64,000 nucleotides of DNA. It comes from Meridianimarinicoccus marinus (GTDB lineage Bacteria > Pseudomonadota > Alphaproteobacteria > Rhodobacterales > Rhodobacteraceae). Under the pieces are notes generated by a model that saw only the letters and a program-made list of their open reading frames with translations, was not told the origin of the DNA and did no database searches. Below, piece after piece: positions 1-8,863 of the stretch (positions are counted from its first letter, which is position 1; the number at the start of each line of letters is the position of its first letter). A program made the translations under genes and the position numbers. The stretch spans positions 16,986-80,985 of the forward strand of contig NZ_JBFBVU010000018.1 of NCBI RefSeq assembly GCF_040689105.1, given 5' to 3'.

Positions 1-1590
1 GATCGCCTGATCTGCGGCGACGTGGGCTTCGGCAAGACCGAGGTGGCCATGCGCGCGGCCTTCATCGCGGCGCTGTCGGGCACGCAGGTCGCGGTCATCG
101 CGCCGACCACCTTGCTGGCGCGCCAGCATGCCAAGAGCTTCCGCGACCGCTTCCGCGGTTTCCCGGTCGAGGTGCGGGCCCTGTCGCGCTTCGTCTCGAC
201 GAAAGCGGCCAGCGCCACTCGCGCCGGTCTGGCCGATGGCACCGTCGATATCGTGGTCGGCACCCATGCGATCCTGGCCAAATCCGTCCGGTTCCTGAAC
301 CTCGGACTGGTGGTCATCGACGAGGAGCAGCGGTTCGGCGTGCAGCACAAGGAGCGGCTCAAGAACCTGCGCTCGGACGTGCATGTGCTGACCCTGACGG
401 CCACGCCGATCCCGCGCACCCTGCAGATGTCGTTGTCGGGCGTCCGCGACCTGTCGATCATCGGCACCCCGCCGGTCGACCGTCTGGCGATCCGCACCTA
501 TGTGTCGGAATTCGACACGGTGACCGTCCGCGAGGCGCTGCTGCGCGAACACTATCGCGGCGGGCAGAGCTTCATCGTGGTGCCGCGCATCAAGGACATT
601 CCCGACATGGAGGAGTTCCTGCGCGACCAGGTGCCCGAGGTGACCTTCATGGTTGCGCACGGCCAGATGGCCGCCGGCGAGCTCGATGACCGGATGAATG
701 CCTTCTACGACGGCAAATACGACGTGTTGCTGGCCACGACCATCGTCGAATCGGGGCTGGATATTCCCACCGCCAACACCATGGTCGTGCACCGCGCCGA
801 TATGTTCGGGCTGGCGCAGCTTTACCAGATCCGGGGCCGGGTGGGCCGGGCCAAGACCCGCGCCTATGCCTATCTGACCACCAAGCCGCGCGGCAAGCTG
901 ACCCCTCAGGCGGAAAAACGGCTGCGGGTTTTGGGCTCGCTCGACAGTCTGGGTGCCGGCTTCACGCTGGCCAGCCAGGATCTGGACATTCGCGGCGCCG
1001 GCAACCTGATCGGCGAGGAACAATCCGGCCAGATGCGCGAGGTCGGCTACGAGCTCTACCAGCAGATGCTGGAGGAAGCGGTGGCCAAGATCCGCTCGGG
1101 CGAGGGCGAGGGGCTGGCCGAGACCGACGACCAATGGTCGCCGCAGATCAACCTCGGCCTGCCGGTGCTGATCCCCGAGGCCTATGTGCCCGATCTGGAC
1201 GTGCGCCTTGGCCTTTATCGCCGCCTTTCGGGCTTGCAGAACAAGGTCGAACTGGAAGGCTTCGCGGCCGAACTGATCGACCGGTTCGGCAAGCTGCCGA
1301 AAGAGGTGAACACGCTGCTGCTGGTGGTGAGGATCAAGGCCGAATGCAAGAAGGCGGGGATATCCCGGCTGGATGCGGGGCCGAAGGGTGCCACGATCCA
1401 GTTCCACAACGACAAGTTCGCCTCGCCCGAGGGGCTGGTGGCTTTCGTGCAGGATCAGAACGGGCTGGCGAAGATCCGCGACAACAAGATCATCGTGCGG
1501 CGCGACTGGGCCAAGGATGCCGATAAGGTGCGTGGCGCTTTCGCCATCGCGCGGGATCTGGCAGCCAAGCTGAAGAAGAAGGCCGCCTGA
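1..1590 (+). CDS. mfd: Transcription-repair coupling factor Mfd, C-terminal part (5' end outside window)
   Basis: Open from the first base, so the gene begins upstream; 529 residues are present of a protein usually about 1150 long. Mfd is a DNA translocase that removes stalled RNA polymerase from damaged DNA and recruits UvrA. Seen here: Walker A (GDVGFGKTE) at residues 6-14, the DEEQ motif II (VIDEEQRFG), the motif III stretch TLTATPIPRT, and motif VI with QIRGRVGRA, followed by the C-terminal TRCF domain. The RecG-like helicase core and the D7 domain are therefore present, and the UvrB-like and polymerase-binding domains lie off the window. Identity is firm; only the start is missing. Confidence 0.95.
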   Translation, partial: DRLICGDVGFGKTEVAMRAAFIAALSGTQVAVIAPTTLLARQHAKSFRDRFRGFPVEVRALSRFVSTKAASATRAGLADGTVDIVVGTHAILAKSVRFLNLGLVVIDEEQRFGVQHKERLKNLRSDVHVLTLTATPIPRTLQMSLSGVRDLSIIGTPPVDRLAIRTYVSEFDTVTVREALLREHYRGGQSFIVVPRIKDIPDMEEFLRDQVPEVTFMVAHGQMAAGELDDRMNAFYDGKYDVLLATTIVESGLDIPTANTMVVHRADMFGLAQLYQIRGRVGRAKTRAYAYLTTKPRGKLTPQAEKRLRVLGSLDSLGAGFTLASQDLDIRGAGNLIGEEQSGQMREVGYELYQQMLEEAVAKIRSGEGEGLAETDDQWSPQINLGLPVLIPEAYVPDLDVRLGLYRRLSGLQNKVELEGFAAELIDRFGKLPKEVNTLLLVVRIKAECKKAGISRLDAGPKGATIQFHNDKFASPEGLVAFVQDQNGLAKIRDNKIIVRRDWAKDADKVRGAFAIARDLAAKLKKKAA

Positions 1591-1726
1591 AGGAAAGACC
1601 AACCGAATCCGGTCACGGTTAACCGATCGTCAACCGGTGGTTTCTAACCCTGTCGCCAGAGTGTGTTTACCTCTGACAACAGGCGCGGTGCGTGATCTGT
1701 CGGTCCGGGGCGGGAGTGATCGGATC

Positions 1727-2533
1727 ATGCGGTGTTTTACGATTGGCGGGGGTCTGGGCATCGCTGCGGCGGTGATGGTGTGGCTGTCCCCGGCCGGGGC
1801 GGCCACGCGAGTGGATGCCATCCGCATGGTGTTTCAGGATTTCGCGTACAAGTCGAATTTCTGGGCCGGGGTGATGCCGACGGCCACCGAAGGCGGGGCG
1901 CCGCCGATCTCGCGGATCGAGCTGAATTTTCACCTGACCTATCGTACGCCTCTGGATCAGGCCTTTGCCTTCGGGCTGCGGCAGCCTGCGGTGTCCCGGG
2001 TGCGAACATTGATCCAGACCGCGGATATCGCGGGATTGTCCGTGTCAGGCGCGCGGGTTTCGCGCAGCGGGATGACGCAGGCGCTGGTGATCCAGAGCGG
2101 GGCCGGTTTCGGCCTGCGCGGCGGGGTCGAGATCTTCACGGCGGCTTCCGGCGCAACGACGCCGCTGGCGCGGGTCGCCTTCACGCTTCCGGGGTTGTTC
2201 AACATTGACCCGCTGACCGGCACCGAGACCGCCAGCTATGACTACAACAGTCCGCGTTCCTTCGATGCGCCGCGCTATGAAGCGGCGTCCCTGTCAGGGG
2301 CGTCGTTTCAGGTGCAGCGCAGTTTCGTCTCGTCGACGCTGGGCCCGGTGCCCGTGCCCGGCGCGCTGGTGTCGGGGATCAGCGGGCTGGCGGCCTTGAC
2401 CGGGCTTGGCTGGGGCCGGGCCCGCCGTCTCAGGCGCCGCGATGCTGGTCGAAAAAGGCCGTGGCGCGATCGAAGAACTGTTTCCGGCGCGCGGGCGTTT
2501 CCATCATGGTCTCGTGGCGGCCGCCGTCGATGA
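1727..2533 (+). CDS. Secreted protein with VPxPA-type C-terminal sorting tail
   Basis: The ATG at 1727 gives a 268-residue protein with a clear signal peptide (MRCFTIGGG..., cleavage near AGAA). The body is not a family I recognise. Near residue 207 it has VPVPGALVSG followed by a hydrophobic segment and RARRLRRR, the layout of VPLPA-CTERM proteins (short VPxPA motif, membrane helix, basic end), which are processed by an exosortase. Such proteins normally stop right after the arginines. This frame runs on about 40 more residues, into the 3' end of the convergent hydrolase gene by about 104 bases. The extra tail looks like loss of the original stop codon. Function unknown. Confidence 0.6.
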   Translation: MRCFTIGGGLGIAAAVMVWLSPAGAATRVDAIRMVFQDFAYKSNFWAGVMPTATEGGAPPISRIELNFHLTYRTPLDQAFAFGLRQPAVSRVRTLIQTADIAGLSVSGARVSRSGMTQALVIQSGAGFGLRGGVEIFTAASGATTPLARVAFTLPGLFNIDPLTGTETASYDYNSPRSFDAPRYEAASLSGASFQVQRSFVSSTLGPVPVPGALVSGISGLAALTGLGWGRARRLRRRDAGRKRPWRDRRTVSGARAFPSWSRGGRRR

Positions 2534-3374
2534 TCTCGACCTGTCCGCCGATCATCTCGCGGCCCTGCCGGGTCATGTCGGGCACCGAGACGATCTCGTC
2601 GCGGGTCGGCACCACGGTCAGGGTCGGAATGCCGGGGTCGCGGGTGCGCCGCAGGTCGCGGCACTCGACCAGCGCGCGATAAAGCCAGGGGACCGAAGGC
2701 GCGCCAAGGTCCAGCCCCGGCACCGCCTCAAGCTGCCGCCGCATATAGGCGATCATCTCGGGATCCGTGGTCAGCCAGTTGTCTGCCGGATCGGCCAGCC
2801 GCACGTAGGTTTCGCGCGACATACCCGGTGTGACCCATCCGTTCAGGCGGGTCTTGTGGGCCAGCCAGCCCAGGCCCCAGGCCACCGGGCGCACGCCGCG
2901 GTACATGTTGATGCCCCACATCGGCGCCGAGAACACCGCCGAGGTCACATCAAGCCCGTTCAGAACGGCGCGCAGGCCGATGGCGCCGCCCATGGAATGG
3001 CCCAGCAAAACCCAAGGGCGCGGCATGTCGTGATGCGCGGCATAGGCCAGCAGGGTCGCCACATCGCGCTGATACTCGGTGAAATCCTCCACATGTCCGA
3101 TGGCGGGATCGGTCAGGGGGCGGTCGGCCAGCCCCTGGCCGCGAAAATCCACCGCCACCGCGCCATAGCCGCGCGCCAAAAACTCTGTGGCGGGCATCCC
3201 GTATTTCTCAAGGTATTCGGTCCGCCCCGGCAGGATCAGGACCGTGCCCCGTGGCCCGCTCGCCAGCCGCCCCACCCGCAGCCGCACGCCGTCGCTGGCC
3301 TCGGCCCAATGCGCCTCGGCCCCTTCGGGAGCCTGCGACGACGGGTGATGGAAGGGGGCGGGGCTGAGGTTCAC
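2430..3374 (-). CDS. Alpha/beta hydrolase, lysophospholipase (PldB) family
   Basis: The 314-residue protein has the serine-hydrolase elbow GHSMGG, the oxyanion region LILPGRTEY and DFRGQGLADRP, typical of PldB-like lysophospholipases/monoacylglycerol lipases. It probably hydrolyses lysophospholipids or monoacylglycerols in the cytoplasm. No signal peptide is evident. It follows the SCP2-domain gene with a 4-base ATGA overlap, so the two are translationally coupled, which suggests a lipid-related job for both. Its 3' end overlaps the convergent gene that ends at 2533. Confidence 0.85.
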   Translation of the reverse strand: MNLSPAPFHHPSSQAPEGAEAHWAEASDGVRLRVGRLASGPRGTVLILPGRTEYLEKYGMPATEFLARGYGAVAVDFRGQGLADRPLTDPAIGHVEDFTEYQRDVATLLAYAAHHDMPRPWVLLGHSMGGAIGLRAVLNGLDVTSAVFSAPMWGINMYRGVRPVAWGLGWLAHKTRLNGWVTPGMSRETYVRLADPADNWLTTDPEMIAYMRRQLEAVPGLDLGAPSVPWLYRALVECRDLRRTRDPGIPTLTVVPTRDEIVSVPDMTRQGREMIGGQVEIIDGGRHETMMETPARRKQFFDRATAFFDQHRGA

Positions 3375-3658
3375 GACAGCGACGACCCCAGTTTCATCGC
3401 CATGCCCAGATCGCCCTCGATCTTCAGGCGACCGCCCATATAGGCCGAGGTCGGGTCCAGATCGCCCGACATCAGCTCGCGGAACGTGTCCTCGTCGGCG
3501 ATCAGGGTCACATCGGCATCTTCCGCGCCGGCGCGCACGCCATCGCTGTCCACCATGATCGAGCCTTCGCCCTCGATATCGAAGCGCGCCACGCCATCAA
3601 AGCCGTCGGGCATCTTTTCGGCCAGCTTCTCGACGGCCCCTGCAATCACATCGCTCAT
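3371..3658 (-). CDS. SCP2 sterol-binding domain protein
   Basis: A 95-residue single-domain protein matching the SCP2 (sterol carrier protein 2) fold: a central IDGEGSIMVDSDGV-type beta hairpin, then ADVTLIADEDTFRELMSGDLDPTSAYMGG (read in pieces), the familiar SCP2 core where a small lipid cavity forms. The family binds acyl chains or sterol-like lipids. It is the first gene of a two-gene unit with the lysophospholipase-like hydrolase. GAGAGCAC upstream is a fair ribosome-binding site. The ligand cannot be told from the sequence. Confidence 0.85.
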   Translation of the reverse strand: MSDVIAGAVEKLAEKMPDGFDGVARFDIEGEGSIMVDSDGVRAGAEDADVTLIADEDTFRELMSGDLDPTSAYMGGRLKIEGDLGMAMKLGSSLS

Positions 3659-3722
3659 TTGTGCTCTCCTGTTGCATTCCCGCAGCTATCGCCGGGAACA
3701 TGTTTTGCGCTATCCTCGCCAT

Positions 3723-4283
3723 ATGCGAAGTATTCGGACCCAGATCAAATACGCCGTAGCGACACTTCTTGTGGCAGTCGGGTTTTCCACCATGGTTTTG
3801 GCCGGGGAAGAGCAGCTTGACGCGCTGTTCGACCGGCTTGCCGATCCCGAGCTGGCCAACTGGCAGCAGGTCGAGAACGAGATCTGGGGCATCTGGTCGA
3901 AATCCGGCTCCGACACCGCCGATCTGCTGCTGGAGCGCGGCCGCCAGGCCATGGCGGCCGGGGACATGCCGGCGGCCATCGACCACCTGTCGGCGCTGAT
4001 CGACCACGCGCCCCAGTTCGCCGAAGGCTACAACGCCCGCGCCACCGCCTATTTCCAGGCCGGTCTGCTGGGTCTGTCGATGCGCGACATCGAAGCGACG
4101 CTGGCCCTGAACCCGCGCCATTTCGGGGCGTTGAGCGGGCTGGCCATGATCTTTGAGCAGGTCGGCGACGAGGCCCGCGCGCTGGACGCCTATCGTATGG
4201 TCAACGCTATACATCCCCACCGCCCGAACGTAAAAGATGCGATGAAGCGGCTTGAAGCCGGCCTGGGCGAAACCGCCCTCTGA
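3723..4283 (+). CDS. Exported TPR-repeat protein
   Basis: The ATG at 3723 gives 186 residues beginning with a basic, hydrophobic signal peptide (MRSIRTQIKYAVATLLVAVG, cleavage after VLAG). The mature part is about three tetratricopeptide-like repeats (LLERGRQAMAAGDMPAAIDH; AEGYNARATAYFQAG; ALSGLAMIFEQVGDEARALD). TPR proteins are scaffolds for other proteins; here the location is periplasm or membrane. It lies divergent from the SCP2 gene and 46 bases upstream of the helicase. A conserved roseobacterial TPR protein of this size is familiar next to this helicase, but I know of no defined role. Confidence 0.8.
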   Translation: MRSIRTQIKYAVATLLVAVGFSTMVLAGEEQLDALFDRLADPELANWQQVENEIWGIWSKSGSDTADLLLERGRQAMAAGDMPAAIDHLSALIDHAPQFAEGYNARATAYFQAGLLGLSMRDIEATLALNPRHFGALSGLAMIFEQVGDEARALDAYRMVNAIHPHRPNVKDAMKRLEAGLGETAL

Positions 4284-4329
4284 CACGCGGATCCCGACGG
4301 GTGTTCCGGCGGCGAAGGAAAGGGGTCTC

Positions 4330-7317
4330 ATGTCTGGCAGCAGTCGCATCGAAGCGGTGCTTGGACCCACCAACACCGGCAAGACCCATTATGCGATCGA
4401 ACGGATGCTGATGCATCGCACTGGCGTCATCGGCCTGCCGCTGCGGCTGCTCGCGCGCGAGGTTTACGACCGGATCAAGGAAAAACGCGGGCCTTCGGTG
4501 GTGGCGCTGATCACCGGCGAGGAACGCATCGTGCCGGAGCGTGCGCAATACTGGGTCTGCACGGTCGAGGCGATGCCCGAAGGCATGGGCGCCGATTTCG
4601 TCGCGGTGGACGAGATCCAGCTGTGCGGCGATCCCGACCGCGGCCATGTGTTTACCGACCGCCTACTGCGCGCGCGCGGCCTGCTGGAAACCCTGTTTCT
4701 GGGGGCAGACACCATGCGCAGCGCCATAGCGGCGCAGGTGCCCGGCGTCGTCTTCACCCATCGCGACCGGCTGTCCGAACTGACCTATATCGGCGCCAAG
4801 AAGATCAGCCGGATGCCCGCACGCTCGGCCATCGTCGGGTTCTCGGTGGAGAACGTCTATGCCATCGCCGAACTGTTGCGCCGCCAGAAGGGCGGGGCGG
4901 CGGTGGTGATGGGCGCGCTCAGCCCGCGCACCCGCAACGCGCAGGTGGAGCTGTACCAAAGCGGCGAGGTCGATCACCTCGTGGCCACCGATGCCATCGG
5001 CATGGGGCTGAACCTGGACATCCAGCATGTGGCGTTTTCGTCGCTGTCCAAGTTCGATGGTCGCCGGATGCGCCCCCTGCAACCCAACGAACTGGCACAA
5101 ATCGCTGGACGGGCCGGGCGCCACACCCAGAACGGCACTTTCGGCGTCACCGGCGAGGCCCGCCCGCTGCCCGAGGATCTGGCGCAAGCCATCACCGCCA
5201 ACCGCTTCGTGCCGGTCAAGAAGCTGCAATGGCGCAACGCGCGGTTGGATTTCGGCACCGTGGGCCGGCTGATCGCCTCGCTGGAGGAACGCACCGACGA
5301 CGAATGGCTGTCCCGCGCGCGCGAGGCCGACGACCTGATGGCCCTGAAAACGCTGGCCGAAGTGGGGGCCATCCGGGCCCGGCTGGGCGACCCGCAGGCG
5401 GTGCGCCTGTTGTGGGACGTGTGCCGCATTCCCGACTTTCGGGGAATCAGCCACGCCGAGCACGCCACGCTGCTTGAGAGGATTTTCACCGACCTGCACG
5501 AAGTGCGCCGCATTCCCGACGACTGGATGGCGCGGCAAGTCAAACGCATTGACCGGACCGAAGGCGATATCGACACTTTGTCGAAACGACTGGCATATAT
5601 CCGCACTTGGACATATGTCGCGCAGCGGAAAGGCTGGTTGGACGATGAAGCCCATTGGCGTGAAGTCACGCGGGCTGTAGAAGACCGCCTGTCGGATGCG
5701 CTTCATGCGCGTCTTACACAAAGATTTGTTGATCGGCGCACATCCGTGTTGATGCGCCGGTTGAAGCAGAGGGAGAGCCTTGTGGCTGAAGTAAACGATT
5801 TGGGCGAAGTCACCGTCGAGGAACAGTTCGTCGGACGGCTGGAAGGATTTCGCTTCATCCAGGACAAATCCGGCTCTCCCGATGAGGCCAAGACATTGCG
5901 GCAGGCCGGCCTTCAGGCGCTGGCCCCGCATTTCCACCTGCGCGCCGACAAGTTCTACAACGCGCCCGACAGCGAGATCGACTATACCGATCAGGGCGGG
6001 CTGATGTGGGGCGAGCACGCGGTGGGCAAGCTGGTCGCAGGGCCCGAGCCGCTGAAGCCGCAGGTCAAGGCCTTTGTCGATGACGAGGCCGGTGCCGATG
6101 TGGCCGCCAAGGTGGAACGCCGCCTGCAGCATTTCATCGACCGCAAGGTCGCGACCCTGTTCGAACCGCTGTTGAACCTGCAACGCGACGAAACCCTGAC
6201 CGGGCTGGCCCGTGGCTTTGCCTTCCGAATGGTCGAGGGCAACGGCGTTGTGCCGCGCGATCAGGTCTCGGGCGACGTCAAGGAACTGGATCAGGAAGCG
6301 CGCGGCATGCTGCGCAAGCACGGCATCCGCTTCGGCCAGTTCACCATCTTCATGCCGCTGCTGCTGAAGCCCGCGCCGACACGGCTGCGGCTGGTGTTGT
6401 GGTCGCTGGCGCAGGGTCTGGACGATTTCCCCTCCAGCCCGCCGCCGGGTCTGGTGACCGTGCCGACCGCGACCGATGTGCCCGAGGGCTATCACACCAT
6501 GGCCGGCTATCGCGCCGCCGGAGAGCGGGCGATTCGCATCGACATGCTGGAACGTCTGGCCGACCTGCTGCGCGCGCAGGACACGCGCGGCGGTTTCGAG
6601 GCCACGCCCGACATGCTGTCGATCACCGGCATGACGCTGGAACAATTCGCCGGCCTGATGCAGGGGCTGGGTTACAAGGCGGAACGCGACGAGCGTCCCA
6701 AGCAGCGCCCGCAGCCGGTTGCGCCGGAAACCACCGCTGAACCCGACGCAAGCGCCGAGGCCGAGACGTCGGAAGCGGCTGCCGCTGAAACCGAAGCCGC
6801 GCCGGCGACGGACCCGGCAATTTCGCAACCGGAAACCGAGGTTACGCCCGAGGCGGAAACCCCTGCCGAGACGCCTGTAAAGGAAGCGCCCGCAGTGGCG
6901 GCACCAGTCGCAGAGGAAACTCCGGTCGAGGCTACGGTGAGTGAAGACGCCGCGGAGGTGACCGCCGAGGCCGCTGCGGAAGCCCCTGACGCCGACACCG
7001 ACGCCCCGGCGGAGACCGAGATCGAGGTGTTCTACACCTTCACCTGGGCGCCGCGCCGCCGTCAGGGCGGGCGTCCCCAGCAGGGCCGCCGCGACGAGGG
7101 GGCTTCCGGCGATCGTTCGGCCCGGGGCAAACCCCGGGGCGAGGGCAAGCCGCGCGGCGACAAGCCCGGCGGCAAGTTCCAGGGCGGCAAGGGCAAGGGC
7201 AAACGGCCGCCGCAGGGTGCCAAGACCTATTCGGCGCGTCCGAAGAAGGCCGAAAAGCCCATCGACCCGGACAACCCCTTTGCCGCCGCACTGATGGGGC
7301 TGCGTGACAAGACCTGA
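4330..7317 (+). CDS. Suv3-like ATP-dependent RNA helicase with disordered tail
   Basis: The start at 4330 (ATG after AAGGAAAGGGGTCTC) gives 995 residues. The N-terminus is the SUPV3L1/Suv3 type of DExH RNA helicase: Walker A GPTNTGKTH at residues 12-20, motif II VDEIQ, and motif VI QIAGRAGRHTQNG. Suv3 helicases unwind RNA in the mitochondrial degradosome; alphaproteobacterial homologues are thought to act in RNA turnover, which is inference. Residues from about 800 to 900 are almost only Ala, Glu, Thr and Pro, and the last 90 are Gly-, Lys- and Arg-rich, a likely RNA-binding disordered tail. It is followed, with overlap, by the S4-domain gene, which also points to RNA work. Confidence 0.88.
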   Translation: MSGSSRIEAVLGPTNTGKTHYAIERMLMHRTGVIGLPLRLLAREVYDRIKEKRGPSVVALITGEERIVPERAQYWVCTVEAMPEGMGADFVAVDEIQLCGDPDRGHVFTDRLLRARGLLETLFLGADTMRSAIAAQVPGVVFTHRDRLSELTYIGAKKISRMPARSAIVGFSVENVYAIAELLRRQKGGAAVVMGALSPRTRNAQVELYQSGEVDHLVATDAIGMGLNLDIQHVAFSSLSKFDGRRMRPLQPNELAQIAGRAGRHTQNGTFGVTGEARPLPEDLAQAITANRFVPVKKLQWRNARLDFGTVGRLIASLEERTDDEWLSRAREADDLMALKTLAEVGAIRARLGDPQAVRLLWDVCRIPDFRGISHAEHATLLERIFTDLHEVRRIPDDWMARQVKRIDRTEGDIDTLSKRLAYIRTWTYVAQRKGWLDDEAHWREVTRAVEDRLSDALHARLTQRFVDRRTSVLMRRLKQRESLVAEVNDLGEVTVEEQFVGRLEGFRFIQDKSGSPDEAKTLRQAGLQALAPHFHLRADKFYNAPDSEIDYTDQGGLMWGEHAVGKLVAGPEPLKPQVKAFVDDEAGADVAAKVERRLQHFIDRKVATLFEPLLNLQRDETLTGLARGFAFRMVEGNGVVPRDQVSGDVKELDQEARGMLRKHGIRFGQFTIFMPLLLKPAPTRLRLVLWSLAQGLDDFPSSPPPGLVTVPTATDVPEGYHTMAGYRAAGERAIRIDMLERLADLLRAQDTRGGFEATPDMLSITGMTLEQFAGLMQGLGYKAERDERPKQRPQPVAPETTAEPDASAEAETSEAAAAETEAAPATDPAISQPETEVTPEAETPAETPVKEAPAVAAPVAEETPVEATVSEDAAEVTAEAAAEAPDADTDAPAETEIEVFYTFTWAPRRRQGGRPQQGRRDEGASGDRSARGKPRGEGKPRGDKPGGKFQGGKGKGKRPPQGAKTYSARPKKAEKPIDPDNPFAAALMGLRDKT

Positions 7318-7699
7318 GGCCGGACCCGGCGCGCAAGAGCCTGGCTCCATGCGCGTCGACAAATGGCTGTGGCATGCGCGGTTCTTCAAGACCCGCAGCA
7401 AGGCCAGCGCCGTGGTGGCGGCCGGGCATCTGCGGGTGAACGGCCAGCACGCCAAAAAGGCGGCGCAGGCCATTCGCGCCGGCGATGTGCTGACCTTCCC
7501 GCAGGCGAAAACCGTGCGAATCATCAAGATCCTCGCCCTGGCCGACCGGCGCGGACCGGCCCCCGAGGCGCAGGCGCTTTACGAAGACCTGACCCCGCAG
7601 ACTCCGCGCGACGACAGCGCCCCGCGCCCTGTTCACGGCCGCCCCGACAGCCGTGACCGCCGCGCCGCACGCGCGGCCAAACAGGCCCGTCTTGAATGA
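7304..7699 (+). CDS. S4-domain RNA-binding protein (Hsp15/HslR-like)
   Basis: The S4 RNA-binding domain begins RVDKWLWHARFFKTR and continues with VVAAGHLRVNG, the signature of Hsp15-type heat-shock ribosome-associated proteins that bind 50S subunits carrying stalled nascent chains. The C-terminus is a basic, Arg/Ala-rich tail. The GTG at 7304 overlaps the helicase stop by 14 bases, giving 131 residues; the ATG at 7349 starts right at the domain and is a reasonable alternative. Coupling to the helicase is likely. Confidence 0.85.
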   Translation: MTRPEAGPGAQEPGSMRVDKWLWHARFFKTRSKASAVVAAGHLRVNGQHAKKAAQAIRAGDVLTFPQAKTVRIIKILALADRRGPAPEAQALYEDLTPQTPRDDSAPRPVHGRPDSRDRRAARAAKQARLE

Positions 7700-7749
7700 T
7701 CGGGCCGGTCGGAGTAGGGAAACGCCAAACAAACGGATGAGTGCGCCCC

Positions 7750-8088
7750 ATGACCTATGTCGTCACCGACAACTGTATCGCCTGCAAATATACCGACTGC
7801 GTCGAGGTCTGCCCGGTGGATTGTTTTTACGAGGGTGAGAATGCACTCGTGATCCACCCCGATGAATGCATCGACTGCGGCGTCTGCGAGCCGGAATGCC
7901 CGGCAGACGCGATTCGCCCGGATACCGAGCCGGACATGGAGCAATGGGTCGAATTCAACCGCAAGTATAGCGAACTCTGGCCGGTGATCTATACCAAGAA
8001 GGAACCGCTGCCCGAGGCCGAGGAACGCGACGGCGAAAAGGACAAACTGGGCAAATACTTCTCGGAAGCGCCCGGCGAAGGCGGCTGA
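7750..8088 (+). CDS. fdxA: Ferredoxin FdxA, 7Fe (3Fe-4S/4Fe-4S)
   Basis: Exactly 112 residues from the ATG at 7750, the normal length for FdxA. Cluster ligands are seen in CIACKYTDCVEVCPVDC and in CIDCGVCEPECP; the first set lacks one of the four usual cysteine spacings, as in 7Fe ferredoxins with one 3Fe-4S and one 4Fe-4S centre. The EQWVEFNRKYSELWP C-terminal region is typical of the family. It is a cytoplasmic electron carrier of uncertain partner. A strong hairpin terminator follows at 8110, and carD comes next. Confidence 0.95.
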   Translation: MTYVVTDNCIACKYTDCVEVCPVDCFYEGENALVIHPDECIDCGVCEPECPADAIRPDTEPDMEQWVEFNRKYSELWPVIYTKKEPLPEAEERDGEKDKLGKYFSEAPGEGG

Positions 8089-8109
8089 TTTCCGCCGCAC
8101 GACCTGCAT

Positions 8110-8155
8110 CCCGCACTCCGGCATTTTCCGTGCCGGTATGCGGGGCTTTGAATTT
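8110..8155 (+). terminator. Rho-independent terminator after fdxA
   Basis: The arms CCCGCA (8110-8115) and TGCGGG (8139-8144) enclose CCGGCA (8118-8123) and TGCCGG (8131-8136), with a TTTTCCG loop. This gives a 12-pair stem with one 2x2 internal mismatch, followed by GCTTTGAATTTTT. It sits 21 bases after the fdxA stop codon. Confidence 0.75.
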
Positions 8156-8177
8156 TTGCGTATATGTGCTATATATT
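8148..8177 (+). promoter_or_regulatory. Candidate sigma-70-type promoter for carD
   Basis: TTGAAT at 8148-8153 and TATATT at 8172-8177 are 18 bases apart, in an unusually AT-rich stretch about 125 bases before the carD start. It begins inside the T-run of the fdxA terminator, so carD would be expressed independently. Sequence match only. Confidence 0.4.
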
Positions 8178-8302
8178 TTGGTCAGCGAAGTATAAATGTC
8201 CGGAAACGTCTCGCATCATGGGTGCGAGCACGTTTCTTTTTTCGCCTCGGTTCTCGGTGATTGCACGGGAATCGTCGCGGCCAGAGCAAGGAACACGTCC
8301 AG

Positions 8303-8812
8303 ATGAGCCAAGAGTACACGCCGGATTTCCGTGCCAATGATTACGTTGTCTACCCGGCCCATGGCGTCGGGAAAATCGTCTCGATCGAAGAACAGGAAGT
8401 TGCGGGCCTCAAGCTTGAACTTTTCGTGATCTCGTTCGAGAAGGACAAGATGACCCTGCGCGTTCCGACGGCCAAGGCGGCCGGCGCCGGCCTGCGGGCG
8501 CTGTCGACGCCAGACGTGATCAGCCACGCGATGGAAATCCTGCGGGGCAAGGCCAAGGTCAAGAAAGCCATGTGGTCGCGCCGGGCGCAGGAATACGAAC
8601 AGAAGATCAACTCGGGCGATCTGATCGCCATTGCCGAGGTGGTCCGCGACCTGCACCGTGCCGACGACCAGCGCGAACAGAGCTATTCCGAGCGGCAGCT
8701 GTATGAAGCCGCGCTGGAGCGTCTGACCCGCGAAGTGGCCGCCGTCAAAGGCTCGGGCGAGGATGAAGCCCAGAAGGTCGTGGGCGAGGTTCTGATGAGC
8801 CGCGCCGCCTGA
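8303..8812 (+). CDS. carD: CarD family transcription regulator
   Basis: The ATG at 8303 gives 169 residues. The N-terminal Tudor-like RNA-polymerase-interacting domain is plain (DYVVYPAHGVGKIVSIEEQE), followed by the helical DNA-binding part (KVKKAMWSRRAQEYEQKINS, DLIAIAEVVRDLHR). CarD proteins bind the RNA polymerase beta subunit and stabilise open promoter complexes; in alphaproteobacteria they help many promoters lacking a good -10/-7T. Placement after fdxA is the common Rhodobacterales order. A clean terminator follows. Confidence 0.95.
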   Translation: MSQEYTPDFRANDYVVYPAHGVGKIVSIEEQEVAGLKLELFVISFEKDKMTLRVPTAKAAGAGLRALSTPDVISHAMEILRGKAKVKKAMWSRRAQEYEQKINSGDLIAIAEVVRDLHRADDQREQSYSERQLYEAALERLTREVAAVKGSGEDEAQKVVGEVLMSRAA

Positions 8813-8835
8813 GCGCCCGCCATTTCGAAGATTTC

Positions 8836-8863
8836 AAAGCCGCGCCTTCGGGGGCGGCTTTTT
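8836..8863 (+). terminator. Rho-independent terminator after carD
   Basis: A perfect 8-pair stem, AAAGCCGC (8836-8843) with GCGGCTTT (8854-8861), and T continuing to 8863. It lies 24 bases after the carD stop and touches the stop codon of the convergent cobS gene. Confidence 0.85.

Noticed and set aside
4663..7527. A 954-codon open frame on the minus strand opposite the Suv3-like helicase
   Set aside because: It mirrors a high-GC coding gene; its translation is rich in His, Arg and Gly and has no domain. The plus-strand helicase is certain.
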